64,000 nucleotides of DNA from the NCBI RefSeq assembly GCF_010500965.1, contig NZ_QVMI01000005.1, forward strand, positions 62,001 through 126,000, read 5' to 3'. The notes beneath the pieces were generated by a model, which searched no databases, was not told where the DNA came from, and worked only from the letters and a program-made list of their open reading frames with translations. This DNA comes from Bacteroides sp. 51. Its GTDB lineage: Bacteria; Bacteroidota; Bacteroidia; Bacteroidales; Bacteroidaceae. Each line of letters starts with the position of its first letter. The first letter of the stretch is position 1. Shown here one piece after another: positions 18,705 to 26,917 of the stretch. The translations under genes and the position numbers were made by a program.

Positions 18705-19652
18705 ATGAAAATCTCAAATCAAATCATTTTAAAAACAGCAGGCATACTTATTATCGGACTATTTATGTTCAGTGTGAATGTATTCTCGCAGAAACAACAG
18801 CCGGTACAGCCAAAAGGCTATACCTGTTACGGGAAATTGGCAAATGGAGTTCCCAACGCTCAGAAGTTAGGTTGGAAAGTAGGTATCCAAGCTTATACTT
18901 TTCATAAATTTACTTTCTTTGAAGCCATTGATATGACTGCCGCACTTGGACTGAACTATATTGAAGGAGTTGCCGGGATGCCGCTTTGTCCGGGAAGTGA
19001 TGTGAAATTCGGGCATGGCATGCCGCAGGAATGGAAAGACAAACTGAAACAAAAACTACAGGAAGCAGGAATCGAAAACGTAAGCTACTTCCAGTGGATG
19101 AACGGTTCGGGCGATGAATTTGAAGATATTGCCAAGTTTGCTAAAGAAATGAACCTGATGATTGTAACCGACCCCAAACGTGTGCCGGTTGGCGGGAAAA
19201 GCCCTGAGTTTTACGATGAAATCTGCAAGAAATACGGCGTAACCCTCGTATTCACCAACCATAGAAAACCCATTGCTTACTGGAATCCGGAATTTGCACT
19301 TGAAGATACCAAAGGTCGTAGTAAATACATCGGTGCTTCGGTAGATATCGGCCATTATATGCGCGATGAATTCGATCCGTTGCCTATCGTGAAAAAGTTC
19401 GTGGAAGCCGGCCGGATGTACCACTTCCACATGCGTGATGTGAGCGAAAGAACCAAAGACGGGTATGACGTTCCATTGGGTGAAGGTCAGGGTAAAATAC
19501 GCGAAATCTTCCAGGTGCTTTACGACAATGATGTAAAGCCAATCATCATGATGGAATATGAAAAAGATTTCTACAATCACATGTTGGAATTAATTCCGAG
19601 TGTGAACTATATCAATAAAGTTTGTGGTGAAATGTTAGGTGAATCGAATTAA
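18705..19652 (+). CDS. Exported TIM-barrel sugar isomerase/epimerase-like protein
   Basis: 315 residues beginning with a clear signal peptide (MKISNQIILKTAGILIIGLF..., cleavage near VFSQ, ~29), then a xylose-isomerase-like TIM barrel. Expected metal residues appear as D in ASVDIGHYM, H in HFHMRDVS and E in MMEYEKD. The segment where relatives usually carry the first metal-binding Glu reads LVFTNHRKP, so that residue appears substituted. A periplasmic isomerase fold is unusual for intermediary metabolism, and with the secreted DUF1080 protein of the same operon it suggests that sugar modification starts outside the cytoplasm. It is also possible that it works as a lyase or binding protein. Only 3 bp separate its stop from the HTCS 2 start. 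Confidence 0.75.
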   Translation: MKISNQIILKTAGILIIGLFMFSVNVFSQKQQPVQPKGYTCYGKLANGVPNAQKLGWKVGIQAYTFHKFTFFEAIDMTAALGLNYIEGVAGMPLCPGSDVKFGHGMPQEWKDKLKQKLQEAGIENVSYFQWMNGSGDEFEDIAKFAKEMNLMIVTDPKRVPVGGKSPEFYDEICKKYGVTLVFTNHRKPIAYWNPEFALEDTKGRSKYIGASVDIGHYMRDEFDPLPIVKKFVEAGRMYHFHMRDVSERTKDGYDVPLGEGQGKIREIFQVLYDNDVKPIIMMEYEKDFYNHMLELIPSVNYINKVCGEMLGESN

Positions 19653-19655
19653 TTT

Positions 19656-22600
19656 ATGAATGTCCGGATATTCATATTCTTATTTCTGATATTGGGAACC
19701 TGTAAATCGTTTGCGGAAGTTACATTCTATAACATAAATACGATTTACGGGATCTCAATCAGAGAGCCTCGTTCCATCTGTGAAGATGAAAACGGATTTA
19801 TATGGGTATCGTTCGAAGCGGGTATAATGCGGCTAACAGATGGTGATCACCGAATATATCAGCTTCCTTATAAAAAAACAAATATCGCCTATATAAAAAT
19901 AGCCTGTTTCAACTCGCATCTGTATGCTTATACGCATAACGGGCAATTATTCCAATATGACGATGTGATGGACTGTTTTAATCTGATTGCCGACTTTCAG
20001 TTTACGATCAATACGGTATATGTAGATAAATCGAATGTTTTTTGGTTGGGGACTTCCTCTGCTCTCTATCGTTATGAACACAGCAGGAATATATTGCAGC
20101 CAATAGATACTGAACGAACACCCGTTAATACCATCGTGCCTTACAAAGATGATTCTTTACTATTTGGAACGTCGTACGGGGTAAGGATAGTTGATGCAAA
20201 TAGTTTACAATCAGAGTTTTTATATAAAGAAAGTGAGAATCAGGAGATCTTAAGCCTTTATTATGATGCGGTTACTAATGGTTTATGGGTAGGAAGTAAT
20301 TCGAATGGACTTTATTATTATGATATAAAGGACTCTGCTTTGCAACGTGATTGTATCAAAAAATTTCCTAAACAACCTATCCGGTGTATTGAAAAGAAAC
20401 CGGACTCTCATCTACTGGTTGGAATTGATGGGAGAGGGATTTGGGAATTAACGGCAAAGGGTGATACTGTATTAAATGTTTATAAGGAAGACATGGATCG
20501 ACCTTCTTCCTTACGGGGTAATGGAATATATGATATTTTATGCGATCGGGGAGGGAAAATTTGGGTGGCAACCTTTACCGGCGGATTATCCTATTTTAAC
20601 CCGGATTCCCGTTTTTTTACACATATAGCACATCAACCCAATGTGGATAATTCGTTGATAAACAATACGGTCAATCGAATAATGGAAGATTCGTATGGCC
20701 ATATCTGGATTGCAACAAATAATGGAATAAATCGTTGGAACCGATCAATAAATAAATGGGAGTCGTTTTTTCAAAACAAACAAGAAGGATCATCTGTTTT
20801 TCTGGCTCTTTGTGAAGATAATGATGGCAATATATGGGCAGGTTCTTATTCATCAGGCATATATGTATTGAACGCCAAAACAGGAAAAGAAATCAAAAAA
20901 AATGGAGGGATGATCTCTAAACCACCCTTTGTGAATAAATTTATATTTGATATTTTTAAAGATAGTAAGGGTGATATCTGGATTGCAGGTGCTAACAGTG
21001 ATGTTCTTTGTTATTCCTCCAAAGAAAATCGTTTAAAATCTTATCCGGTTCAGAATATAAGTTGCATTGTAGAATACAATGCGAATAAATTATTAATGGC
21101 CAATTGGGAAGGGGTGGTATTACTGGATACAGAAAAGGGGGAAATACAAACGCTGTTGGAAAACTTTATTGTTCGCGACCTTTTAGTAATTGACAAAGAT
21201 ATCTGGATGGCCACCAGCAGAGAAGGATTGGTGCGATACAACTATGAAACCAAACAGATCGACAAATATCCGGTAACGTCCGAGTTGTTGTCTAATAATG
21301 TGAATAGTATTACTCATATAAGCGATGCGATGATTGTTGCAACGGATAAAGGGCTGTATAAATTCATGTTGAATAATTGCGAATTCTTAGCCTTTCCTCC
21401 TTCGTTGTTCCCGCTTCATGGCTTGTACAGTACCAAAGCCAGAACCTGTTTCCGGGATCAAACAATAGCATTGGGCTCAAACAATGGCATGATTGTATTC
21501 GATCCTGATAATTGCCCAGAAACTTATTTAGCTGGAAAGATATTTTTTCAGGATGTAAATGTTTCCGGTAGATCCATTCGGGAATATCCTGACTTGATAA
21601 AAAAGAAGCCGGTGAATGAACTGACCGGACTTTCGTTGGATTATAGTCAGAACACACTTTCAATAGAGTTGATTCCTATTGGGGTAACACCGAGCGAATA
21701 TAAACTCTCGTGGAAACTGGAAGGGATTGATTCGGAATGGAGCAAACCATCGGAACTTCATGTGGTGAATTATACAAATATTCCGAATGGGAATTATCGG
21801 CTGTCCATAAAAATGTTAGATAATTCATTCTCACGTGTACTTGATGAACGTTCACTAGATATACAAATTATTCCCCCATTTTGGTATACCATCTGGTTTA
21901 TTGCGCTTGTACTTTTGGTTATTACAACTGTTTTGTTGTTATCGTTAAGATTCTATATAAAACATCTGGAACAATTGCATGCACAAGACAAAATGTCCTT
22001 TTTTACAAATGTGATTCACGATCTTCGAACATCCCTGACCTTATTGAGTGCTCCGATTGAAGAACTGAATAAAGAGATGGGAAAACTTTCGGAAAAAGGT
22101 CGTTATTATCTGAATCTTGCAACCGAGCAATCCGGAAGATTGTCATCTGTAGCCACTCAATTACTCGATTTTCAGAAAGTAGATATTGGAAAAGGGCAGC
22201 TTTTCTTTGTAATGACGAACATTGTGGAATTGGTTTATCATAGAACGTTAATGTTTGAAGCGGCAGCAGAAAAGAAAGGAGGAATTAAACTTCACTTTTC
22301 GTCTAATATAGATGCATTCAATACCGCTATAGACCAGTTGAAGATTGAAAAAGTAGTGGATAATTTGATTTCCAATGCCATAAAGTATTCTCATCCCGAG
22401 AGCCAGATTGACATTTTATTGCATGTTAATGGAGAATCCTGGAGTCTTGAAGTAAAAGACTATGGACTTGGCATCTCAAAGAAGGCCCAGAAAAAACTTT
22501 TCAAAGAATTTTATAGAGGTGATAATACTGTGAATTCAAAAATTGTAGGCTCAGGAATTGGACTGTTGTTAGTCAAGAACTATGTAACGATGCACAACGG

Positions 22601-23522
22601 TAAAATCCAGGCGATTAGTAAGGAGGACGAAGGTACTTCATTTAAAATAACTATTCCCTATAGAGAAGTACATATTGATAAACTTGTGACTGATGATGCG
22701 AACGAAAGATCGCGCGAAGCGAGTGATATATTTACAGATATTTCTCTCTCTGAAAAGGAAAACTCCGGAAAAAAACCTCTTATCCTGGTTGTTGAAGATA
22801 ACAATGATTTGTGCAACTTTCTCAAATGTTCGCTGGAAGAGCAAAGTGTTGTAAAAACCGCTGCTAATGGAGAAGAAGCCTGGCAATTAATTCGCGAAAA
22901 AAGTCCCGATTTGGTTGTATCTGATGTAATGATGCCCATTATGGATGGTTTTGAATTATGTAAGTTGATAAAATCTACTTTCGAAACATCTCATATTCCG
23001 GTAATACTGCTTACTTCCCTCACTGAAAAAACGAAGCAATTGCAGGGATTGGACATGGGAGCCGATGATTATATTGCCAAGCCGTTTGACATGGGCATTT
23101 TAATTCAGCGGATAAAAACAATTTTAAAAAACAGACTTATTGTGAGAGAAAGAGTGCTGAAACTAATTATTCAAACAGATAAAAAGTCACAATTGCTATC
23201 TAATGACCTGGATGATAAGTTTGTAAAAAAAGCAATAGAGGTCATACATAAAAATGTCTCAAACACTGAGTTCGGTGTAGATGAGTTTGCCTCAATGATG
23301 CATGTAAGTTCCTCTTTGTTATATAATAAGTTAAAAACGTTTACAGGTAAATCCCCAATCGAATTGATAAAGACGATTCGCTTGAATCATGCAATGGAGC
23401 TTTTACAGTCTAAAAAATATTCTGTAACAGAAGTTAGTGAACTCTCCGGATTTTCCAGTATTAGCTATTTCAGTACCGTTTTTAAAAAATATTTTGGTAA
23501 GTCTCCCACGGATTTCTCGTAA
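19656..23522 (+). CDS. Hybrid two-component system sensor/regulator (HTCS 2)
   Basis: 1288 residues, a paralogue of HTCS 1 along its whole length: both sensors start with near-identical phrases (YGIS..RE..SIC and RIYQLPY) and the HTH domains share most positions. Order: signal peptide, Reg_prop double propeller, Y_Y_Y, membrane helix (~745-768), HisKA, HATPase_c, receiver, AraC HTH. H788 lies in IHDLRTSLT, sharing with HTCS 1 the D and S in place of E and P. The ATPase boxes (DNLISNAIKYS, DYGLGIS, GSGIGLLLVK) and receiver D1090 with the following KPFD are intact. It starts 3 bp after the exported isomerase gene, so it is transcribed with the sugar cassette. If it binds operator copy 2 it would reinforce its own expression. 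Confidence 0.93.
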   Translation: MNVRIFIFLFLILGTCKSFAEVTFYNINTIYGISIREPRSICEDENGFIWVSFEAGIMRLTDGDHRIYQLPYKKTNIAYIKIACFNSHLYAYTHNGQLFQYDDVMDCFNLIADFQFTINTVYVDKSNVFWLGTSSALYRYEHSRNILQPIDTERTPVNTIVPYKDDSLLFGTSYGVRIVDANSLQSEFLYKESENQEILSLYYDAVTNGLWVGSNSNGLYYYDIKDSALQRDCIKKFPKQPIRCIEKKPDSHLLVGIDGRGIWELTAKGDTVLNVYKEDMDRPSSLRGNGIYDILCDRGGKIWVATFTGGLSYFNPDSRFFTHIAHQPNVDNSLINNTVNRIMEDSYGHIWIATNNGINRWNRSINKWESFFQNKQEGSSVFLALCEDNDGNIWAGSYSSGIYVLNAKTGKEIKKNGGMISKPPFVNKFIFDIFKDSKGDIWIAGANSDVLCYSSKENRLKSYPVQNISCIVEYNANKLLMANWEGVVLLDTEKGEIQTLLENFIVRDLLVIDKDIWMATSREGLVRYNYETKQIDKYPVTSELLSNNVNSITHISDAMIVATDKGLYKFMLNNCEFLAFPPSLFPLHGLYSTKARTCFRDQTIALGSNNGMIVFDPDNCPETYLAGKIFFQDVNVSGRSIREYPDLIKKKPVNELTGLSLDYSQNTLSIELIPIGVTPSEYKLSWKLEGIDSEWSKPSELHVVNYTNIPNGNYRLSIKMLDNSFSRVLDERSLDIQIIPPFWYTIWFIALVLLVITTVLLLSLRFYIKHLEQLHAQDKMSFFTNVIHDLRTSLTLLSAPIEELNKEMGKLSEKGRYYLNLATEQSGRLSSVATQLLDFQKVDIGKGQLFFVMTNIVELVYHRTLMFEAAAEKKGGIKLHFSSNIDAFNTAIDQLKIEKVVDNLISNAIKYSHPESQIDILLHVNGESWSLEVKDYGLGISKKAQKKLFKEFYRGDNTVNSKIVGSGIGLLLVKNYVTMHNGKIQAISKEDEGTSFKITIPYREVHIDKLVTDDANERSREASDIFTDISLSEKENSGKKPLILVVEDNNDLCNFLKCSLEEQSVVKTAANGEEAWQLIREKSPDLVVSDVMMPIMDGFELCKLIKSTFETSHIPVILLTSLTEKTKQLQGLDMGADDYIAKPFDMGILIQRIKTILKNRLIVRERVLKLIIQTDKKSQLLSNDLDDKFVKKAIEVIHKNVSNTEFGVDEFASMMHVSSSLLYNKLKTFTGKSPIELIKTIRLNHAMELLQSKKYSVTEVSELSGFSSISYFSTVFKKYFGKSPTDFS

Positions 23523-23704
23523 AATATATGGTATAGTATAACCTTTTGTTTAAATCTAATTTATGTATGCCTATGAAATATACCAATCCACTCAACAAAC
23601 ATTGATTCATTCTTTTTTTTACATGTTATGAAATTGTTGGTAATCATTTAGCTTTTGGCTAAATAGGTTTCCATTAATCTTAATCTAAAAAATCTAAAAA
23701 CTAA

Positions 23705-23785
23705 ATGCCAATGAAGAAAGACTATCAGTACAAATCTTATGAAGAAATTACTAAATCTAATATTAAAAACCATTTAACGTCTTAA
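23705..23785 (+). CDS. Possible 26-codon leader ORF before SusC
   Basis: A 26-residue frame starting MPMKKDYQYKSYEEI ends at a TAA only 4 bp before the SusC ATG at 23790, in a different frame from it. It is hydrophilic, has no signal peptide, and resembles nothing recognised. The spacing would suit translational coupling or a leader peptide, but in an AT-rich leader a short open frame can arise by chance. The rest of the 267-bp gap 23523-23789 shows no operator module of the TGTCTRAAA type. Confidence 0.25.
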   Translation: MPMKKDYQYKSYEEITKSNIKNHLTS

Positions 23786-23789
23786 CAAA

Positions 23790-26700
23790 ATGATTAAAAA
23801 AAACATTGACTTATTTAATTGCAGTTTAACATCTCAATATAATTCGAGATTGTTTGCTGTGTTGTTTTTATCGCTCATTGTTTTGTGCAATACTTCTTTG
23901 TTTGCTCAGAACAGAAGTGTTAGTGGAACAGTAGTCGACACTTCGAGCGAACCTATCATTGGAGCAAGCGTTCAGGTCAAAGGTACATCCATAGGAACAA
24001 TTACCGATCTGGATGGTAATTTTACATTAAACGCACCATCAACGGGAAGTTTGCAAATCTCTTTTATAGGTTATAAAAGCCAGGAGGTTGCTTTAGGTAA
24101 AGTAATCTATAATATAATCCTGGAAGAGGAAAGCAAGCTTATAGATGAGGTGGTAGTTGTTGGTTATGGTACTAAAAAGAAAGAAACATTGACCGGCTCT
24201 ATAGCAAGTGTTTCCGGTTCGGAAATTGTAAAAAGTCCAGCAGCGAACTTAACAAGTTCTTTGTCTGGTAAACTTCCCGGCCTAATTGTAAACCAACGTT
24301 CCGGGCAACCCGGAGATGATGATCCTACGATTACGATTCGTGGACGTTCTTCCTTATACGATGATGACGCTGATCCTTCGATGTATAGTCCTTTGGTTAT
24401 TATTGACGGAATGGAGCGTAGCAATATGGGACGGCTAAATCCGGAGGATATTGAAAGCTATACGATTTTAAAGGACGCTTCAGCAGCCATTTATGGAGCC
24501 CGGGCTGCTAATGGAGTGATTCTAATTACAACGAAAAAAGGAGCAAAAGGCAAGCCTGTATTTAGTTTTTCTCACAATTCAGCTTTTTCGTCGCCTACTA
24601 TAACACCTAAGGTATTGAATGCAGCCGAATTTGCAGAAGCGTTTAACGAAGGTTATTGGTACAGGCTGGGACGCCCGGAGTCAAATTATACTCCGTTCTA
24701 TTCAAGTGAGGCTATTCAAAAATATCGGGATGGATCTGACCCGGTGTTATACCCAAACACAAATTGGGTTGACGAAACGATGAAGTCTTATTCGATGCAA
24801 CATATTTCAAGTTTACAGGTAACAGGTGGTACCGAATCTGTTCGTTACTTGCTTTCGTACAGATATCAAACTCAGGGTTCTGGTTACTACAATAATCCGA
24901 TTGATTATAAGCAACATAATGTACGTGCCAATATATCCATTGATTTGAATGAATATCTGACCATTGGAGCTAATCTCAGCAGCATTATACGCAATCGGAC
25001 AACTACTCCGACATACCAGTCAAGTAACTTCTGGAATATCATCAAAGCCAACCCTACACTTGTAGCTCGTTATCCTAACGGCTTAATTGGACCGGGGCGT
25101 CTAACTGAAAATCCACTATTGCTGGATCAGAGAGGTTACCAGAAACTAAACAATACGCCTGTTTACTCTACCTTTACGGGAACCTTGAAGATTCCTTACG
25201 TGGAAGGGCTGAAAGTAGAAGGTTCTTTTAACTATGATATAAATAATCAGTTCCAGAAAACACTTCAGATACCTTATACTTACCATGAATACAATGTGCA
25301 AACTGGTGAGTATGACGAGAAAAACGGAACGGGTCCGGGATCTTCTGTTATCTCGGTAGATGATCATTATTGGAAATGGACAACGATGATGTGGAATGTC
25401 CGGTTAATGTATGAGAAAACAATTAAGGATGTTCACAACTTTAGTGTAATGCTTGGTATGGAGCAGCAAAAAAACAGTTCTAATGATGCAAGTGCTTATC
25501 GGAAGAATTATTTGACTTCTCTACTGCCGGAAATCAATACTGGAAGTTCGGCTTCTGAAGATAAAGACAACTCAGGTTCTTCAAGCAAAAGCGCGCGTAA
25601 TAATTATTTTGGACGTTTAAATTATGACTACCAATCAAAGTATTTGTTGGAGTTTATTTTCCGATACGATGGATCTCATAGATTTCCTGAAGGAAGACGA
25701 TACGGTTTCTTCCCTGCCGCATCACTCGGATGGCGTATCTCGGAAGAAGCGTTCATGAAAAATGCATTCCCGGACATAGATCAATTGAAAGTGCGGGCTT
25801 CATTGGGAAGAACGGGTTACGACAATGTCGATGCATTCCAGGATATGCAAACGTATTCTTTTGACGGAAACTATGTCTTCGGAACAACGAATACGAGCGC
25901 TATCAAAGCCGGAGTTATGCCCAATCCCAATATTACATGGGAAATCAGTACCAAATACGATCTTGGTTTGGAGGGTAGTTTTAAGAACGGATTGTTTGGT
26001 TTTGATATCACATTGTTCCAGGAAGACCGGTCGAGCATACTTGCTACTCGTAACATGTCTATTCCAGGCACCCTCGGTTTTACCGATTTGCCGAAAGAAA
26101 ATATAGGTAAAACACAGAACAGGGGTTTTGAACTCGTACTCAGTCATAGAAATCGCATAAATAATGATTTCTCTTATAATGTTTCGGGTAACCTGTCTTA
26201 TGCCAAGAGTAAAATTGTCTATATGGACGAGACACCTAATACATACGAATATAGAGATCGCACAGGTCGTCCGATTGGAGCACAATTATATTACAAGGCA
26301 GATGGTATTTTCCATACGCAGGAAGAACTTGATGCATATCCACATGCTGCCGGTACACAAGTTGGTGATATCAAGATTGTCGATTTGAACGGTGATGAAA
26401 AAATTGATTCGGATGACCAATACCGTTTTGGCTACTCAAATGTTCCCCGGATGGTATTTGGATTGAGTTCTAATTTTCAATACAAAGATTTTGATCTAAG
26501 TTTTTCTTTACAAGGACAAGCAGGTGCTTATAATTACGACGATCAATTTGTCACCATCGGTAATTCCTCTTATGACAATGCTTATGTTGAACGTGCAAAA
26601 AATCGTTGGACAGCAACAAATCCCAATGGAACTATGCCACGATCTGATGCTTATCAGCTCGGCAATACGACGTTTTTTCTTTATGATGCCACTTTTGTTC

Positions 26701-26906
26701 GTCTGAAAAGCCTTGAGTTGGGATATACGGTTCCTCAACAATGGACATCAAAGATCGGCTTAAGTAACTTAAGGTTGTATGTTAGTGGCTTTAATTTGTT
26801 AACCTGGGCTAAAGAGATCAAATGGTCTGACCCGGAAACAAATAATAGCAGTCTTAATTATCCGCAACAGCGTGTGATGAATCTTGGTGTAAATATTAAA
26901 TTTTAA
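23790..26906 (+). CDS. SusC-like TonB-dependent outer-membrane transporter (pair A)
   Basis: 1038 residues. After a long signal region ending LFAQN (~43), a carboxypeptidase-regulatory-like domain starts at SVSGTVVDTSSEPIIGASV. A TonB-box-like DEVVVVGYG (~117-125) follows, then the plug (ending GVILITTKKGAKG) and a 22-strand-type barrel ending in VNIKF with the C-terminal Phe expected for outer-membrane insertion. Such proteins import oligosaccharides together with their SusD partner, encoded 11 bp downstream. The gene follows HTCS 2 after 267 bp, but its leader lacks the shared operator, so a different promoter or activator is likely. The imported glycan is unknown; the enzymes nearby are GH95 and the DUF1080 proteins. 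Confidence 0.93.
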   Translation: MIKKNIDLFNCSLTSQYNSRLFAVLFLSLIVLCNTSLFAQNRSVSGTVVDTSSEPIIGASVQVKGTSIGTITDLDGNFTLNAPSTGSLQISFIGYKSQEVALGKVIYNIILEEESKLIDEVVVVGYGTKKKETLTGSIASVSGSEIVKSPAANLTSSLSGKLPGLIVNQRSGQPGDDDPTITIRGRSSLYDDDADPSMYSPLVIIDGMERSNMGRLNPEDIESYTILKDASAAIYGARAANGVILITTKKGAKGKPVFSFSHNSAFSSPTITPKVLNAAEFAEAFNEGYWYRLGRPESNYTPFYSSEAIQKYRDGSDPVLYPNTNWVDETMKSYSMQHISSLQVTGGTESVRYLLSYRYQTQGSGYYNNPIDYKQHNVRANISIDLNEYLTIGANLSSIIRNRTTTPTYQSSNFWNIIKANPTLVARYPNGLIGPGRLTENPLLLDQRGYQKLNNTPVYSTFTGTLKIPYVEGLKVEGSFNYDINNQFQKTLQIPYTYHEYNVQTGEYDEKNGTGPGSSVISVDDHYWKWTTMMWNVRLMYEKTIKDVHNFSVMLGMEQQKNSSNDASAYRKNYLTSLLPEINTGSSASEDKDNSGSSSKSARNNYFGRLNYDYQSKYLLEFIFRYDGSHRFPEGRRYGFFPAASLGWRISEEAFMKNAFPDIDQLKVRASLGRTGYDNVDAFQDMQTYSFDGNYVFGTTNTSAIKAGVMPNPNITWEISTKYDLGLEGSFKNGLFGFDITLFQEDRSSILATRNMSIPGTLGFTDLPKENIGKTQNRGFELVLSHRNRINNDFSYNVSGNLSYAKSKIVYMDETPNTYEYRDRTGRPIGAQLYYKADGIFHTQEELDAYPHAAGTQVGDIKIVDLNGDEKIDSDDQYRFGYSNVPRMVFGLSSNFQYKDFDLSFSLQGQAGAYNYDDQFVTIGNSSYDNAYVERAKNRWTATNPNGTMPRSDAYQLGNTTFFLYDATFVRLKSLELGYTVPQQWTSKIGLSNLRLYVSGFNLLTWAKEIKWSDPETNNSSLNYPQQRVMNLGVNIKF

Positions 26907-26917
26907 AATCCAGACAA

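Noticed and set aside
23567-23600. Possible fifth operator copy (TGCCTATGAAATATACC) before SusC pair A
   Set aside because: Spacing is off by one or more, there is no AAAAGTAG counterpart at the right offset, and no -7 box at the fixed distance.
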